DNA from: Comamonas sp. 26
Lineage (GTDB): Bacteria > Pseudomonadota > Gammaproteobacteria > Burkholderiales > Burkholderiaceae_C
Direction of reading: 5' to 3'
Length of the DNA stretch: 64,000 nt
NCBI RefSeq assembly: GCF_002754475.1
Contig: NZ_PEFL01000002.1
Coordinates: 124,001-188,000 of the forward strand
In this document: positions 17,123 through 28,793 of the stretch, one piece after another
Layout of the letters: each line of letters starts with the position of its first letter
Position numbering within the stretch: position 1 is the stretch's first letter
The notes under the pieces: generated by a model
What the model was told of the DNA's origin: nothing
The model's input: only the letters and a program-made list of their open reading frames with translations
Databases searched by the model: none
Position numbers and translations under genes: made by a program

Positions 17123-18616
17123 TCAGGAAGCCAGGGCACGCACAACGGCGTCAGCGCACAAGGCCATCAGACCACCAGGCAAGATGCCCAGCAGCAGAAC
17201 CAGCGCACCGTTGATGGTCAACACAACGCGCACATCCAGAGGAGCGGACACGCTGGTAGCTGTGATTGGAGCATCAAAGTACATGACCTTGACGACGCGC
17301 AGGTAATAGAAGGCGCCGATCAGCGACATCACTACAGCGAACACGGCCAGACCGATGTACAGGCTGCTGCCCGAAGCAATCAGTGCTTGCAGCACGGACA
17401 GCTTGGCATAGAAGCCCACCAGCGGAGGAATACCGGCCATGGAGAACAGGCAGATCGCCATCACGCCAGCGTACAGTGGGCTGCGTTGGTTCAGGCCAGC
17501 CAGGTCCGCGATCTCTTCGCTTTCAAAGCCTTCGCGGGCCAGCAGCAAGATCACACCGAACGATGCCAGAGCCGTCAGCACATAGGTCACCACGTAGAAC
17601 ATGGCGGAGCTATAGGCGTTTTCGACGGTCGCAGGATCAACCTTGCCATCCACCACACCCGACATCAGGCCCAGCATGACAAAGCCCATCTGGGAAATCG
17701 TCGAGTAAGCCAGCATGCGCTTGAGGCTGGTCTGCTGCAGACCGGCCAGGTTACCCACCAGCAGCGAGCAGACAGCCAGAACCATCAGCATCTGTTGCCA
17801 GTCAACTGCCAGGGGCAGCAGGCCATCCACCAGGAGGCGGATAGTCATGGCAAACGCAGCCAGCTTGGGAGCGCCACCGATCAAAGCGGTGATAGCTGTA
17901 GGAGCACCCTGGTAAACGTCAGGCACCCACATGTGGAAGGGAACTACACCCAGCTTGAAGGCCAGACCGGCAACCACGAACACCAGACCGAAAACCAGCA
18001 CTTGGTGCTTGATTTCACCGGAGTAGATGGCCTTGAAGACTTGGCCGATATCCAGCGAACCGGTAGCACCGTAGAGCATGGACATGCCGTACAGCAGGAA
18101 GCCCGAAGCCATGGCACCCAGCACGAAGTACTTCATGGCCGCTTCAACAGCAGCAGTATTGTCACGGCGCAGAGCCACCAGCGCGTAGCTGGACAGGGTC
18201 AGCAGTTCCAGGCCCAGATACAGGACCAGGAAGTTGTTACCGCTGATCATGATGAACATGCCCAGCAGCGACAGCATGGACAGGGTGAAGAACTCACCGC
18301 CGCGCAGCATGTCACGCTCGGCCGCGTAGGGGCGGCCGTAGACCATGGTGATCATCATGGCAATCGTGGCAAAGCACTTGAGCCAGTTGCCCATGGCGTC
18401 AGAGACAACCATATTGCCCCAGCCGTAGAAGGTATTGCCACTAGAGGCATACATGCCTTGCATCACCGCTACAACAAGCAGGGTGAGCATGGTCAGAACA
18501 TAGGTGCCTGTGCGGCGGGCGCTTGTCACGCCCAAGTCCACCAAGGCAATGACGCAGGCCATGACCAGGAGAACAATCTCCGGGTAAATAGCCAGCCAGC
18601 TGATGTTGTCAATCAT
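17123..18616 (-). CDS. nuoN: NADH-quinone oxidoreductase subunit N
   Basis: A 497-residue antiporter-like membrane subunit of complex I, one of three proton-pumping modules. About fourteen hydrophobic segments are visible, with the conserved Lys-containing helix near residue 215 ([21 protein letters not shown]) and the discontinuous-helix motif [15 protein letters not shown] near 305. The chain is complete and of the usual length. It is the last structural gene of the nuo operon and is followed by a terminator. Confidence 0.96.
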   Translation of the reverse strand: MIDNISWLAIYPEIVLLVMACVIALVDLGVTSARRTGTYVLTMLTLLVVAVMQGMYASSGNTFYGWGNMVVSDAMGNWLKCFATIAMMITMVYGRPYAAERDMLRGGEFFTLSMLSLLGMFIMISGNNFLVLYLGLELLTLSSYALVALRRDNTAAVEAAMKYFVLGAMASGFLLYGMSMLYGATGSLDIGQVFKAIYSGEIKHQVLVFGLVFVVAGLAFKLGVVPFHMWVPDVYQGAPTAITALIGGAPKLAAFAMTIRLLVDGLLPLAVDWQQMLMVLAVCSLLVGNLAGLQQTSLKRMLAYSTISQMGFVMLGLMSGVVDGKVDPATVENAYSSAMFYVVTYVLTALASFGVILLLAREGFESEEIADLAGLNQRSPLYAGVMAICLFSMAGIPPLVGFYAKLSVLQALIASGSSLYIGLAVFAVVMSLIGAFYYLRVVKVMYFDAPITATSVSAPLDVRVVLTINGALVLLLGILPGGLMALCADAVVRALAS

Positions 18617-18640
18617 CTCGTGTCTCTCGTTTCAGTCTGG

Positions 18641-20116
18641 TCAGTTGAGCTTGCTCACAGCCACATGCTTGATGAGCTCTGCCACAGACACATCCATCAC
18701 ATCGGTGAAGGGCTTGGGATACAGGCCCATGACCATCACGGCTGCAGCCAGAATACCCAGAACCAGGAATTCACGGCAGTTGATGTCCTTGAGTTCCTTC
18801 ACGTGGTCATTGGCCACAGGACCCAGGTACACGCGCTTGTACATCCACAGGGTGTAGGCAGCGCCAAAGATCAGGGCTGTTGCAGCGCCCATGCCAATCC
18901 AGAAGTTGTATTGCACAGCGCCCAGGATCACCATCCACTCGCCCACGAAGCCGGCCGTTGCAGGCAGACCGCAGTTGGCCATGGAAAACAGCAGTGCAAA
19001 GGCAGCAAACTTGGGCATGGTGTTGACCACGCCGCCGTAAGCAGCAATTTCACGCGAGTGAACGCGGTCGTACAGCACGCCAATGCACAGGAACATGGCG
19101 CCGGACACGAAACCGTGAGCAATCATCTGCACCAGACCACCGGAGATACCGAGGTTGTTGAACATGAAGAAGCCCAGAGTCACGAAGCCCATGTGTGCTA
19201 CGGACGAATAAGCCACCAGCTTCTTCATGTCCTTTTGCACCAGAGCCACCACACCCACGTAGATCACGGCAATCAGCGACAGTGTGATCATCAGGCCCGA
19301 CCACTCGTGTGCCGCATCAGGAGCGATGGGCAGCGAGAAGCGCAGGAAGCCGTAGGCACCCAGCTTCAGCATGATGGCAGCCAGCACGGCGGAGCCGCCT
19401 GTAGGCGCTTCCACGTGAACGTCTGGCAACCATGTGTGGAACGGAAACATGGGCACCTTCACCGCAAACGCGGCGAAGAAGGCAAAGAAAATCAGCGTCT
19501 GTGCGGTGCCGGACAGCGGCAGCTTGTGCCAGTCCAGGATCTCGAAGCTGCCACCCGACTGGGTGTACAGATAGATCAGCGCCACCAGCGTGAGCAGCGA
19601 GCCCATCAAGGTGTACAGGAAGAACTTGAAGGCGGCGTAGATACGGTTCGGACCGCCCCAGATACCGATGATCAGATACATCGGAATCAGGGTGGCTTCG
19701 AAGAACACGTAGAACAGCATGCCGTCCAGTGCCGAGAACACGCCGATCATCAGACCCGACAGGATCAGGAACGCGCCCATGTACTGGTTCACACGCTCTG
19801 TGATGTTTGCCCAGGAGGCAATCACCACAACGACGGAGATGAAGGCAGTCAGTGGCACGAACCACATGGAGATGCCATCCACGCCCAGGTGGTAGTGGAT
19901 GTTGAAGCGCTCAATCCAGAGCGCGTTCTCCACAAACTGCATGTTGGCAGTAGTGGTGTCAAAACCGGTGACCAAAGGAATGGTCACCGCAAAGCCGATC
20001 AGCGCGCCGATCAGAGCCAGCCAGCGCACTGCATTGGCCTGCCCTTCCTTGCTGAAGGCCAGCAGAAGAGCACCGAATGCAATCGGTACCCAGATAGAAA
20101 GACTCAACAAACCCAT
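18641..20116 (-). CDS. nuoM: NADH-quinone oxidoreductase subunit M
   Basis: A 491-residue antiporter-like subunit of complex I. About fourteen membrane helices are predicted, with ATLIPMYLIIGIWGG (catalytic Glu), VKVPMFPFHTWLPDVHVEAP (Lys) and DMKKLVAYSSVAHMGF all in place. It sits between nuoL and nuoN in the membrane arm and in the operon, and starts 16 bases after the nuoL stop. Nothing unusual was seen. Confidence 0.96.
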   Translation of the reverse strand: MGLLSLSIWVPIAFGALLLAFSKEGQANAVRWLALIGALIGFAVTIPLVTGFDTTTANMQFVENALWIERFNIHYHLGVDGISMWFVPLTAFISVVVVIASWANITERVNQYMGAFLILSGLMIGVFSALDGMLFYVFFEATLIPMYLIIGIWGGPNRIYAAFKFFLYTLMGSLLTLVALIYLYTQSGGSFEILDWHKLPLSGTAQTLIFFAFFAAFAVKVPMFPFHTWLPDVHVEAPTGGSAVLAAIMLKLGAYGFLRFSLPIAPDAAHEWSGLMITLSLIAVIYVGVVALVQKDMKKLVAYSSVAHMGFVTLGFFMFNNLGISGGLVQMIAHGFVSGAMFLCIGVLYDRVHSREIAAYGGVVNTMPKFAAFALLFSMANCGLPATAGFVGEWMVILGAVQYNFWIGMGAATALIFGAAYTLWMYKRVYLGPVANDHVKELKDINCREFLVLGILAAAVMVMGLYPKPFTDVMDVSVAELIKHVAVSKLN

Positions 20117-20132
20117 TTTTGTTCTTCCCCTA

Positions 20133-22172
20133 CTACTTGTTGAGCCACACGAAGTACGTCATGAGGGCAACGATACCCAGCAGCATGACCAACGCGTAGT
20201 GATAGACATAGCCTGTTTGCAGGCCACGCATCCACTGACCAAACTTGGCCATGAGCTTCCAGGAGCCGTTCACCATCGCGCCATCAATGATGGCCTGGTC
20301 GCCAACCTTCCAGAAGACGCTACCCAAGACACGGGCACCACGGGCAAAGATGTTTTCATACACCCAGTCCACGCCATACTTGCCTTCCAGAACCTGGTAC
20401 AGACCAATCTTCTTGGAAGCAGCCATGATGGCGGTGGGGATCTCAGGCTTGACCATGTAGAACACATAGGACACCACCACACCAGCCAGAGCCAGCCAGA
20501 ACGGTGCAGCCGTGAAGCCGTGCAGTGCCATGGGCACCCAGCCGTGAATCTTCTCGGCCAGTTCAGCCATGGCACCATGCTTGGAGCCATCAACGTAGAT
20601 CACGCCCTTGAAGAAGTCGCCAAACAGCATGGGCATCAATGCAATCGCACCGATCACCACCGAAGGAATGGCCAGCAGCATCAGAGGACCGGTCACAACC
20701 AGAGGCGACTCATGCGGCTTGGCATCGTGGCCATGGCCGTGGTGGTCGTCATGTGCGTGGTGGTCATCATGGTGCGCATCGGGGTTCTGGTCGTAACGCT
20801 CTTTACCGTGGAACACGATGAAATACAGGCGGAACGAGTAGAAGGCCGTGATGAACACACCAGCCAGCACTGCAAAGTTGGCAAAGCCAGCAGCAGGCAG
20901 GGTGGAGGCGTGCACCGCTTCAATGATGGCGTCCTTGGAGTAGAAGCCCGAGAAGAACGGTGTACCGATCAGCGCAAGGTTACCCAGCAGGAAGGTGATC
21001 CAGGTGATAGGCATGTACTTGCGCACGCCACCCATCCAGCGGATGTCCTGGTTGTGGTGCATACCCATAATGACGGAACCCGCTCCGAGGAACAGCAAAG
21101 CCTTGAAGAAGGCGTGAGTCATCAGGTGGAACACGGACACAGAGTAAGCCGACACGCCCAAAGCGATGGTCATGTAACCCAGCTGAGACAGCGTGGAGTA
21201 CGCAATCACGCGCTTGATGTCGTTCTGGATGATGCCCAGGATACCCATGAACAGCGCCGTAATCGAACCGATCACGAGGATGAAGTTCAGGGCCGTATCC
21301 GACAACTCAAACAGAGGAGACATGCGGGACACCATGAAGATACCCGCCGTCACCATGGTCGCCGCGTGAATCAGCGCGGAGATAGGTGTGGGGCCTTCCA
21401 TGGAGTCTGGCAGCCATGCATGCAGAGGGAACTGGGCCGACTTGCCCATCGCTCCCACAAACAGGCAGATGGCAGTCACGGTCACCAGCATCCAGCCCGT
21501 ACCAGGCAGCTGAGTGTTCTGAATCTCGGGCAGCTTGGCAAAGATTTCAGAGTAGTTCAGCGTACCGGTGTAGGCAGCGATCAGACCAATACCCAAGATG
21601 AAGCCGAAGTCACCCACACGGTTGACCAAGAAGGCCTTCATGTTGGCGAAGATGGCTGTGGACTTCTTGTAGTAGAAACCGATCAGCAGGTAAGACACCA
21701 GACCCACGGCTTCCCAGCCGAAGAACAGCTGCAGCAGGTTGTTGCTCATGACGAGCATCAACATGGAGAAGGTGAACAGGGAGATATAGGAGAAGAAGCG
21801 GTTGTAGCCTTCGTCTTCTTCCATGTAGCCCATGGTGTAGATGTGCACCATCAGCGACACAAAGGTCACCACGCACATCATCATGGCGGTGATGGAATCG
21901 ATCAGGAAACCGATTTCCATCTTCAGGCCGCCGACAACCATCCACGTATAGATGGACTCGTTGAACGTGGCGCCGTCAAAAACGACTGCCTTGAACGTGA
22001 GTGCCGACAGAATGAAGGCGGCGAGCACGCCCAGAATCGTCAGGGAACTGCTGCCGGTGCGACCAATCTTGTTGCCGCCGAAAGCCGTGCCCCAGATACC
22101 CGAAAGTAGGGAGCCGACCAGCGGTGCCAGAGGCACCGCAAGCAGCAGGGATGCAGAAAGGGTTTGACTCAT
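20133..22172 (-). CDS. nuoL: NADH-quinone oxidoreductase subunit L
   Basis: A 679-residue distal antiporter-like subunit of complex I, about sixteen helices, with the long lateral amphipathic helix and a terminal anchor at the C-terminus. VGDFGFILGIGL, GKSAQFPLHAWLPDSMEGPTP and DIKRVIAYSTLSQLGYM carry the expected pump residues. Around residues 455-485 there is a soluble loop very rich in His and Asp (His-rich insert, encoded at about 20710-20785), which is unusual and discussed separately. ATG 22172 (MSQTLSAS) is preferred to ATG 22190, since the extra six residues precede the first helix. Confidence 0.95.
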   Translation of the reverse strand: MSQTLSASLLLAVPLAPLVGSLLSGIWGTAFGGNKIGRTGSSSLTILGVLAAFILSALTFKAVVFDGATFNESIYTWMVVGGLKMEIGFLIDSITAMMMCVVTFVSLMVHIYTMGYMEEDEGYNRFFSYISLFTFSMLMLVMSNNLLQLFFGWEAVGLVSYLLIGFYYKKSTAIFANMKAFLVNRVGDFGFILGIGLIAAYTGTLNYSEIFAKLPEIQNTQLPGTGWMLVTVTAICLFVGAMGKSAQFPLHAWLPDSMEGPTPISALIHAATMVTAGIFMVSRMSPLFELSDTALNFILVIGSITALFMGILGIIQNDIKRVIAYSTLSQLGYMTIALGVSAYSVSVFHLMTHAFFKALLFLGAGSVIMGMHHNQDIRWMGGVRKYMPITWITFLLGNLALIGTPFFSGFYSKDAIIEAVHASTLPAAGFANFAVLAGVFITAFYSFRLYFIVFHGKERYDQNPDAHHDDHHAHDDHHGHGHDAKPHESPLVVTGPLMLLAIPSVVIGAIALMPMLFGDFFKGVIYVDGSKHGAMAELAEKIHGWVPMALHGFTAAPFWLALAGVVVSYVFYMVKPEIPTAIMAASKKIGLYQVLEGKYGVDWVYENIFARGARVLGSVFWKVGDQAIIDGAMVNGSWKLMAKFGQWMRGLQTGYVYHYALVMLLGIVALMTYFVWLNK

Positions 22173-22202
22173 TTCTAGAGAACCTTGCAAGTAACGGCGA
22201 AC

Positions 22203-22511
22203 TCAACCCTTGAGGGTGTTGAGGTCTTCCGCGTTGATGCTGCTCTTGTTACGGAACAACAGCACCAAGATCGCCAGACCGATTGCCGATTCAGCAGCGG
22301 CCACGGTCAGGATGAAAAACACGAACACCTGCCCGTGCATGTCGCCCAGATAACTGGAAAACGCGACAAAGTTCGTGTTCACGGCCAGGAGCATCAGCTC
22401 GATGGCCATGAGCAAGACGATCAGGTTCTTGCGGTTCAGGAAGATGCCAACCACCGCGATTGCAAACAGCATTGCACCCAGCGTCAGGAAGTGGCCCAAA
22501 GTCAGCGTCAT
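22203..22511 (-). CDS. nuoK: NADH-quinone oxidoreductase subunit K
   Basis: A 102-residue three-helix subunit of complex I (MrpC-like), carrying the conserved Glu residues in helices 2 and 3 ([13 protein letters not shown] and [13 protein letters not shown]) that line the quinone-coupled proton path. The length is standard. Its ATG overlaps the nuoJ stop by four bases, implying translational coupling. Confidence 0.96.
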   Translation of the reverse strand: MTLTLGHFLTLGAMLFAIAVVGIFLNRKNLIVLLMAIELMLLAVNTNFVAFSSYLGDMHGQVFVFFILTVAAAESAIGLAILVLLFRNKSSINAEDLNTLKG

Positions 22512-23182
22512 GCTTTTGTCTCCACAGCAGTCGCCGCAGCTTCGGCGTCAGGTTTTTGTGCAGGCTTGGTTGTCTCCACCTTAACCAGCTTGATACGGTC
22601 AGAAGCGCGCACACGAATTTGATCCGCTGGGTTCATTGCCTTGCTGTCCTTGCGCTTGCGCAGGGTCAGAGCAATGGCGGCAATCATGGCCACCAACAAG
22701 ATCACCGCTGCGATTTCCACGGGGTACAGATACTCCGTGTACAGCAGCTTGCCCAGCTCATGGGTGTTCGAGTAAGGAACGATCTGACCCGCAGCATTGA
22801 CCATGGTCGCGCCTGCAGCCTTCACGTCCTCCACATCACCGAAACCACCCATCAGCACCATGCCCATTTCAACGGCAATCAGCACACCAAACGGGGCCGC
22901 ATACCAGAAATGCTTCCAGAAACCGCGGCGTATGTCGTCGATACGGATATCGAGCATCATCACCACGAACAGGAACAGCACCATCACAGCGCCCAGATAG
23001 ACCAGCACCAGAGCGATGCCGAGGAATTCAGCCTTCAGCAGCAGCCAGATAGCAGCTGCTTGCGAGAAAGCCAGAATCAGATTGAGCACGGCATGCACAG
23101 GGTTGCGAGCCGTGACGACCCGGAAGGCTGCAAAAAGCAGCACTGCCGAGAACAGATAGAAAAAACCAGTTTTGGCGTCCAT
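22508..23182 (-). CDS. nuoJ: NADH-quinone oxidoreductase subunit J
   Basis: A 224-residue membrane subunit of complex I with five predicted helices and a charged cytoplasmic tail after residue 165. The third helix contains [17 protein letters not shown], the flexible pi-bulge helix important for coupling. The C-terminal tail, rich in Lys, Ala and Thr, is longer than in E. coli, as in other betaproteobacteria. It overlaps nuoK by four bases. Confidence 0.94.
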   Translation of the reverse strand: MDAKTGFFYLFSAVLLFAAFRVVTARNPVHAVLNLILAFSQAAAIWLLLKAEFLGIALVLVYLGAVMVLFLFVVMMLDIRIDDIRRGFWKHFWYAAPFGVLIAVEMGMVLMGGFGDVEDVKAAGATMVNAAGQIVPYSNTHELGKLLYTEYLYPVEIAAVILLVAMIAAIALTLRKRKDSKAMNPADQIRVRASDRIKLVKVETTKPAQKPDAEAAATAVETKA

Positions 23183-23216
23183 GGATCGAATCTCTTCAAG
23201 TGATCAAGGAGCCGCT

Positions 23217-23729
23217 TCAGCGGTACTTGGCATCTGCTGCCTTGTTGGCAGCAATCTCGGCTTCATAACGGTCACCCACTGCCAGGAGCATGTCCTTGGT
23301 GAAGTAGAGGTCACCGCGTTTTTCGCCGTGGTATTCGAAGATGTGCGTCTCGACGATGGAATCCACCGGGCAGCTTTCTTCGCAGAAGCCGCAGAAGATG
23401 CACTTGGTCAAATCGATGTCGTAGCGCGTGGTGCGGCGTGATCCGTCGTCACGCACATCGGACTCGATAGTGATAGCCATGGCAGGGCACACGGCTTCGC
23501 AAAGCTTGCAGGCAATGCAGCGCTCTTCACCGTTGTCATAACGGCGCAGAGCGTGCAGACCACGAAAGCGTGGCGACTGAGGGGTTTTTTCCTCAGGGAA
23601 CTGCACCGTAATCTTGCGACGGAAGGTGTAGCGGCCAGTAAGGGCCATGCCCTTGACCAGTTCCCAGAGCATGAAGCTCTTGAGGAAATCCTTAAAGGAG
23701 AAAGGAGTTGCAGCGACTGCAGCAGACAT
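23217..23729 (-). CDS. nuoI: NADH-quinone oxidoreductase subunit I
   Basis: A 170-residue peripheral-arm subunit of complex I that carries the N6a and N6b [4Fe-4S] clusters. Both motifs are intact: [12 protein letters not shown] and [12 protein letters not shown], each followed by the conserved downstream Pro. The frame continues upstream to 23795, inside nuoH, but [15 protein letters not shown] at 23729 gives the family start and an 11-base gap from the nuoH stop. Confidence 0.96.
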   Translation of the reverse strand: MSAAVAATPFSFKDFLKSFMLWELVKGMALTGRYTFRRKITVQFPEEKTPQSPRFRGLHALRRYDNGEERCIACKLCEAVCPAMAITIESDVRDDGSRRTTRYDIDLTKCIFCGFCEESCPVDSIVETHIFEYHGEKRGDLYFTKDMLLAVGDRYEAEIAANKAADAKYR

Positions 23730-23740
23730 ACGTACTCCGC

Positions 23741-24817
23741 TTATTTCCAGATGTTCCAGGGCGAGTACAGCCAAGCACCCACGACCACCAGCCACACCAG
23801 GGTGACGGGAATAAAGATCTTCCAGCCCAGACGCATGATCTGGTCATAACGGAAGCGAGGGAAGGTAGCGCGAATCCAGATGAAACACGACACCACGAGG
23901 AAGGTCTTGATAGCCAGCCAGATCCAACCAGGGATGAATCCCAGGAAGTCAACCGGAGGCAACCAGCCACCCAGGAACATGATGACGGCCAGAATGGAAA
24001 CCAGCCACATGCTGGCGTATTCAGCCAGGAAGAAGACTGCGAAGCCCATGCCCGAGTACTCGACCATGTGACCGGCCACAATTTCCGCTTCACCTTCCAC
24101 CACGTCAAACGGGTGACGGTTGGTTTCAGCAACCACCGAGATCAGGTAGACCACGAAGATTGGCAGCAGAGGCAACCAATTCCACGACAGAACGCTCACA
24201 CCCATTGATGCGAACTGACCCTTGCCCTGGCTCATCACGATATCTGTCAGGTTCATGCTGCCGGTGACCATGATGACCACCAGGAAACAGAAGCCCAACG
24301 CGATTTCGTAGCTCACCATCTGAGCCGAAGCACGCAGCGCGCCAAGGAAGGCGTACTTGGAGTTCGAAGCCCAGCCCGCAATGATCACGCCATAAACTTC
24401 GATCGAAGTAATGGCCATCATCAGCAGCAGACCCGCATTCACGTTGGCCAGAGCCACTTCGGGAGCGAAAGGAATCACAACCCATGCAGCCAGAGCCGGC
24501 ATGATGGCCATGACAGGGCCAACATAGAACAGACCCTTGGCAGCTGCCGTAGGCTGAATCAGTTCCTTGGTCAGCAGCTTCAAGCCGTCAGCCAGAGGCT
24601 GCAGCAGACCAAATGGACCCACGCGATTAGGGCCAAAACGAATCTGCATGAAACCCAGCAGCTTGCGTTCCCACAGTGTGAGGTAAGCCACAGCGCCCAT
24701 CAGCGGAGCCACGATGGCTACGATGCCCAGCAGGATCCAGATGACAGGCCAGGCCATGTCGGTCCAGAAGGGGGCTGCGGACAATCCGAGGCCCCAAGCT
24801 TTCAATGCGTCGATCAT
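23741..24817 (-). CDS. nuoH: NADH-quinone oxidoreductase subunit H
   Basis: A 358-residue membrane subunit forming much of the quinone chamber of complex I. Eight helices are predicted. [37 protein letters not shown] near residues 46-82 is the hallmark region, and [19 protein letters not shown] near 231 is the conserved Glu-rich loop. Length and motifs are normal. Its start overlaps the nuoG stop by four bases. Confidence 0.96.
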   Translation of the reverse strand: MIDALKAWGLGLSAAPFWTDMAWPVIWILLGIVAIVAPLMGAVAYLTLWERKLLGFMQIRFGPNRVGPFGLLQPLADGLKLLTKELIQPTAAAKGLFYVGPVMAIMPALAAWVVIPFAPEVALANVNAGLLLMMAITSIEVYGVIIAGWASNSKYAFLGALRASAQMVSYEIALGFCFLVVIMVTGSMNLTDIVMSQGKGQFASMGVSVLSWNWLPLLPIFVVYLISVVAETNRHPFDVVEGEAEIVAGHMVEYSGMGFAVFFLAEYASMWLVSILAVIMFLGGWLPPVDFLGFIPGWIWLAIKTFLVVSCFIWIRATFPRFRYDQIMRLGWKIFIPVTLVWLVVVGAWLYSPWNIWK

Positions 24818-26931
24818 GCGGCGCCTCCCTCACGAACTTGACGGGCATCTGCCGTCAATTGCAGCGACGTAGCGCGGCGCACAATGCTGTCGAGCTGGTA
24901 AATGCTTGCGACCACGGGAGCAGTCACATTGCCAGTAGACACTGCACTCACCGCCTTAGCGGCATTGCTCAGCACGCTGGCGGGCACTTGCGTGGCACCA
25001 GCAGTAGCAGCGGCCAGCACGTCTTGCGACGTTTCGTAGTCCACGCCCTTCACGCCCATCAAGTTGGACAGTACGCGCAGGACCTTCCATGCGGGACGGG
25101 TTTCAGCCAGAGGCTTGACCACAGCGTGGAAGCTTTGCAGACGGCCTTCGGCGTTCACAAAGCTGCCCGATGTTTCGGTGAACGGAGCAATGGGCAGCAA
25201 TACATCGCTGAATTCCATGTTCGCCTTGAACGGGCTCAGTGTCACAACCATCTGGGCCTTGTTCAGACCCGCAACGGCAGCCTTGCCAGCAGCGCTGTCG
25301 AACTCGGGTTCGACGTTCAGCAAGATGGCAGCCTTGACATTGCCAGAAATCATCTGGGCAGCGTTCATGCCACCAGCAGCCGGCACAGCCTTGACCCATT
25401 GAGCGCCAACGGTGTTGGCCGCTTCAGTCAGGTAACCCGCAGTCGCACCAGTTTGCTCAGCAATCCAGTTAGCCAGAGCCAGCAGCGTGGAAGCTTGAGC
25501 GTGGTGAGCTGCGGCATTACCCAGCAGCACAGCCTTTTGCTCGCCCGCCAGCAGCGCAGCAGCAATTGCCTTGGCTTCGTCATGAGCCTGACCTGCAACA
25601 GGTGCAGTTACACCCTTAGCCTCAGCCACAGCGGCAGCCACATCAGCCAGCGCCTGAGCCCAGTCACCTGCAGCAACCACCGACGCGGCGACAGGCAGAG
25701 CCCAGTCGTACACGCGATCATTGATAGAGAAGACCTTGCAGCCCTTCTTGGCCGCCTGACGAATGCGCTGAGCAAATAGCGGGTGATCCTTGCGCAGGTT
25801 CGAACCTACGACCAGAGCCGACTGCAGATTGCTCAGAGTAGCAATAGGCATACCCAGCCACTGCACGCCTTGGGCGGCGGTGAACTCAGCATTGCGCAGG
25901 CGGTAGTCGATGTTCTCGCTGCCCACACCGCGCACCAGCTTGCCAGCCAGATACAGCTCTTCCACAGTACTGTGGGGACTGACCAGAGCACCAATGGCGC
26001 TGGCGCCATGGTCGTTCTTGATCTGCTGCAGGCCGTTGGCCACGTATTCCAGAGCGGTCTGCCAGTCAACTTCCTTCCACACGCCGCCCTGCTTGAGCAT
26101 GGGCTTGGTGAGGCGTTCGTCGCTGTTCAATGCTTCATAGGAGAAACGGTCACGGTCGGCAATCCAGCATTCGTTGATCTCTTCGTTTTCGAAGGGCACA
26201 ACGCGCATGACCTTGTGGTTCTTGACCTGAACAATCAGGTTGGAACCGGTGGAGTCGTGCGGAGCCACCGACTTGCGGCGCGACAGTTCCCAGGTTCGGG
26301 CGCTGTAACGGAAAGGCTTGCTGGTCAACGCGCCCACTGGGCAGATGTCGATCATGTTGCCCGACAGCTCGGAGTCCACTGTATCGCCCACGACGGTGGT
26401 GATTTCAGCGTGCTCACCGCGATTGACCATGCCCAGTTCCATGATGCCGGCCACTTCCTGGCCAAAGCGCACGCAACGGGTGCAGTGAATGCAGCGGCTC
26501 ATTTCCTGCATGGAAATCAGCGGACCCACATCCTTCACGGGCACAACGCGCTTTTCTTCTTCGTAACGAGAAGAGCTGCTGCCATAGCCCACTGCCAAGT
26601 CCTGGAGCTGGCATTCACCGCCCTGGTCACAGATAGGGCAATCCAGTGGGTGATTGATGAGCAAGAACTCCATCACCGACTGTTGAGCCTTGATGGCCTT
26701 TTCGCTCTTGGTGCGCACGATCATGCCTTGCGTCACGGGCGTGGCGCAGGCAGGCATGGGCTTGGGAGCCTTTTCAACATCCACAAGGCACATGCGGCAG
26801 TTAGCCGCAATGGAGAGCTTCTTGTGGTAGCAGAAGTGAGGAATATAGGCACCAGCCTTTTCAGCTGCATGCATGACCATGCTGCCTTCCAGAACCTCTA
26901 CCTTTTTTCCGTCCAGTTCAATTTCAACCAT
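24814..26931 (-). CDS. nuoG: NADH-quinone oxidoreductase subunit G
   Basis: A 705-residue peripheral-arm subunit. The N-terminal part binds the N1b [2Fe-2S] cluster ([15 protein letters not shown]) and the N4/N5 [4Fe-4S] clusters ([18 protein letters not shown] and [16 protein letters not shown]). The remainder is a molybdopterin-oxidoreductase-like domain that holds no cofactor. At about 700 residues it is much shorter than the E. coli protein (about 900) but, from memory, near the length of Burkholderiales homologues. The C-terminal domain is Ala-rich and looks fast-evolving. It lies between nuoF and nuoH with no gap on the distal side. Confidence 0.94.
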   Translation of the reverse strand: MVEIELDGKKVEVLEGSMVMHAAEKAGAYIPHFCYHKKLSIAANCRMCLVDVEKAPKPMPACATPVTQGMIVRTKSEKAIKAQQSVMEFLLINHPLDCPICDQGGECQLQDLAVGYGSSSSRYEEEKRVVPVKDVGPLISMQEMSRCIHCTRCVRFGQEVAGIMELGMVNRGEHAEITTVVGDTVDSELSGNMIDICPVGALTSKPFRYSARTWELSRRKSVAPHDSTGSNLIVQVKNHKVMRVVPFENEEINECWIADRDRFSYEALNSDERLTKPMLKQGGVWKEVDWQTALEYVANGLQQIKNDHGASAIGALVSPHSTVEELYLAGKLVRGVGSENIDYRLRNAEFTAAQGVQWLGMPIATLSNLQSALVVGSNLRKDHPLFAQRIRQAAKKGCKVFSINDRVYDWALPVAASVVAAGDWAQALADVAAAVAEAKGVTAPVAGQAHDEAKAIAAALLAGEQKAVLLGNAAAHHAQASTLLALANWIAEQTGATAGYLTEAANTVGAQWVKAVPAAGGMNAAQMISGNVKAAILLNVEPEFDSAAGKAAVAGLNKAQMVVTLSPFKANMEFSDVLLPIAPFTETSGSFVNAEGRLQSFHAVVKPLAETRPAWKVLRVLSNLMGVKGVDYETSQDVLAAATAGATQVPASVLSNAAKAVSAVSTGNVTAPVVASIYQLDSIVRRATSLQLTADARQVREGGAA

Positions 26932-26955
26932 ATGCTTGTCTCGCGATCAGTCCGC

Positions 26956-28305
26956 TTATGCGGCCTGCTTAGAAGCGTTCTGGATCTTCGCTTCAAACTC
27001 GTGGCGGAAGTGCTTGATCATGGCGCGCACCGGCATCGCTGCCGCATCGCCCAACGCACAGATTGTGCGTCCCATGATGTTTACGGATACCGAGTCCAAC
27101 AGCTCGATATCTTCCGGACGGCCTTCGCCGTGCTGAATACGGTTCACCACGCGCCACAGCCAGCCTGTGCCTTCACGGCAAGGCGTGCATTGGCCGCAGG
27201 ACTCGTGGGAATAGAAGTACGACAGGCGCAGCAGGCTTTCAACCATATCGCGCGAGTCATCCATCACGATCACAGCGCCCGAACCCAGCATGGAGCCGGC
27301 CTTGGAGATGGAGTCATAGTCCATCGTGCATTGCATCATGATGTCTGCAGGCAGCACAGGCGACGAAGATCCTCCAGGGATCACGGCCTTGAGCTTGCGG
27401 CCGGTGCGCACACCGCCAGCCAGCTCCAGCAACTTGCTGAAAGGCGTGCCCATGGGCACTTCGTAGTTGCCGGGCAGGTTCACATCACCGCTGACCGAAT
27501 AGATCTTGGTGCCGCCGTTATTGGGCTTGCCGCATTCCAGGTACGCCTGGCCACCATTGCGAATAATCCATGGGACTGCCGCAAAGGTTTCGGTGTTGTT
27601 GATGGTTGTAGGCTTGCCGTACAGACCAAAGCTGGCGGGGAATGGTGGCTTGAAGCGGGGTTGGCCCTTCTTGCCTTCCAGCGACTCCAGCAACGCGGTT
27701 TCTTCGCCGCAGATGTAAGCGCCAAAACCATGGTGCGCGTGCAGCTCGAAGCTGAAGTTGCTGCCCATGATGTTGTCACCCAAGAAGCCAGCAGCGCGGG
27801 CTTCTTCCAGTGCGGCTTCGAAGCGCTCATAGACTTCGAAGATTTCACCGTGGATGTAGTTGTAACCAATGCTGATGCCCATTGCGTAGGCCGCAATGAT
27901 CATGCCTTCGATCACGATATGAGGGTTGTGCATGAGGATCTCGCGATCCTTGCAGGTACCGGGCTCACCCTCGTCAGAGTTGCACACCAGGTGCTTCTGA
28001 CCGGGGAACTGGCGGGGCATGAAGCTCCACTTCAAGCCCGTAGGGAAGCCAGCGCCGCCACGGCCGCGCAGACCGGATTCCTTGACGGTAGCAATGACCT
28101 GATCTTGCGTCAGACCTTCGCCGCCATCCTTACCCAGCAGCTTGCGCAGAGCCTGGTAACCGCCACGGCCTTCATAGTCCTTGATGGACCAGTTCTTGCC
28201 ATTCAGATCAGCGCAGATTTGCGGGTTGATGTGACGGTTGTGAAAGCAGGTTTCTTCACCTGTCGCGGCGAACTTGGCCAAAACGTTTTGTGCTGCGGAG
28301 CTCAT
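26956..28305 (-). CDS. nuoF: NADH-quinone oxidoreductase subunit F
   Basis: A 449-residue subunit that binds NADH, FMN and the N3 [4Fe-4S] cluster, the electron entry site of complex I. The NADH/FMN loop [16 protein letters not shown] lies near residue 75, the second glycine-rich region [13 protein letters not shown] near 190, and the cluster motif [15 protein letters not shown] near 360. All ligands are present. It begins at the last base of nuoE, so translation is probably coupled. Confidence 0.96.
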   Translation of the reverse strand: MSSAAQNVLAKFAATGEETCFHNRHINPQICADLNGKNWSIKDYEGRGGYQALRKLLGKDGGEGLTQDQVIATVKESGLRGRGGAGFPTGLKWSFMPRQFPGQKHLVCNSDEGEPGTCKDREILMHNPHIVIEGMIIAAYAMGISIGYNYIHGEIFEVYERFEAALEEARAAGFLGDNIMGSNFSFELHAHHGFGAYICGEETALLESLEGKKGQPRFKPPFPASFGLYGKPTTINNTETFAAVPWIIRNGGQAYLECGKPNNGGTKIYSVSGDVNLPGNYEVPMGTPFSKLLELAGGVRTGRKLKAVIPGGSSSPVLPADIMMQCTMDYDSISKAGSMLGSGAVIVMDDSRDMVESLLRLSYFYSHESCGQCTPCREGTGWLWRVVNRIQHGEGRPEDIELLDSVSVNIMGRTICALGDAAAMPVRAMIKHFRHEFEAKIQNASKQAA

Positions 28306-28793
28306 TACTTGCCCTCCGCGGCACGCAGGCCGTCAACCAGCTCGTCGAGCTTGTCATTGGTCATGAAGCTGCACATGTGGCGGTCGTTGACCAGCAACAC
28401 GGGGGAGTCAGCGCAAGCGCCTTGGCACTCGGACTGCTGCAGTGTGAACATGCCGTCAGCGGTGGTCTCCCCCATCTTGATGCCCAGCTTGCCCTCCAGG
28501 TGGTGCAAGGCCTTGTAGCCGTCACGCAGCTGGCATGGCAGGTTGGTACACACGTTCAACTTGTACTTGCCAACGGGGTGCTGGTTGTACATGTTGTAGA
28601 ACGTAGTGACTTCGTGCACAGCAATGGCGGGCATGCCGAGGTAATCGGCAATGACGGCTTCGCTTTCTGCACTGACCCAGCCCTGCTCTTGCTGCACGAT
28701 GCTCAGACAGGCCATGACAGCCGACTGTTTTTGCTCAGCCGGGTACTTGGCCACCTCACGCGCAAAGCGTTCTTTGGTCGCTTCGGTAATCAT
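28305..28793 (-). CDS. nuoE: NADH-quinone oxidoreductase subunit E
   Basis: A 162-residue subunit with a thioredoxin-like fold carrying the off-path N1a [2Fe-2S] cluster. Four Cys are present, in CTNLPCQL and [10 protein letters not shown]. The length is standard. Its start overlaps the nuoD stop by four bases. Confidence 0.95.
   Translation of the reverse strand: MITEATKERFAREVAKYPAEQKQSAVMACLSIVQQEQGWVSAESEAVIADYLGMPAIAVHEVTTFYNMYNQHPVGKYKLNVCTNLPCQLRDGYKALHHLEGKLGIKMGETTADGMFTLQQSECQGACADSPVLLVNDRHMCSFMTNDKLDELVDGLRAAEGK

Noticed and set aside
17387..28518. Very long plus-strand frames antisense to nuoN/nuoM, nuoL and nuoG/nuoF (up to about 900 codons)
   Set aside because: They lie opposite intact nuo genes, have His/Gln-rich compositions typical of reversed high-GC coding DNA, and show no recognisable domains or signals.
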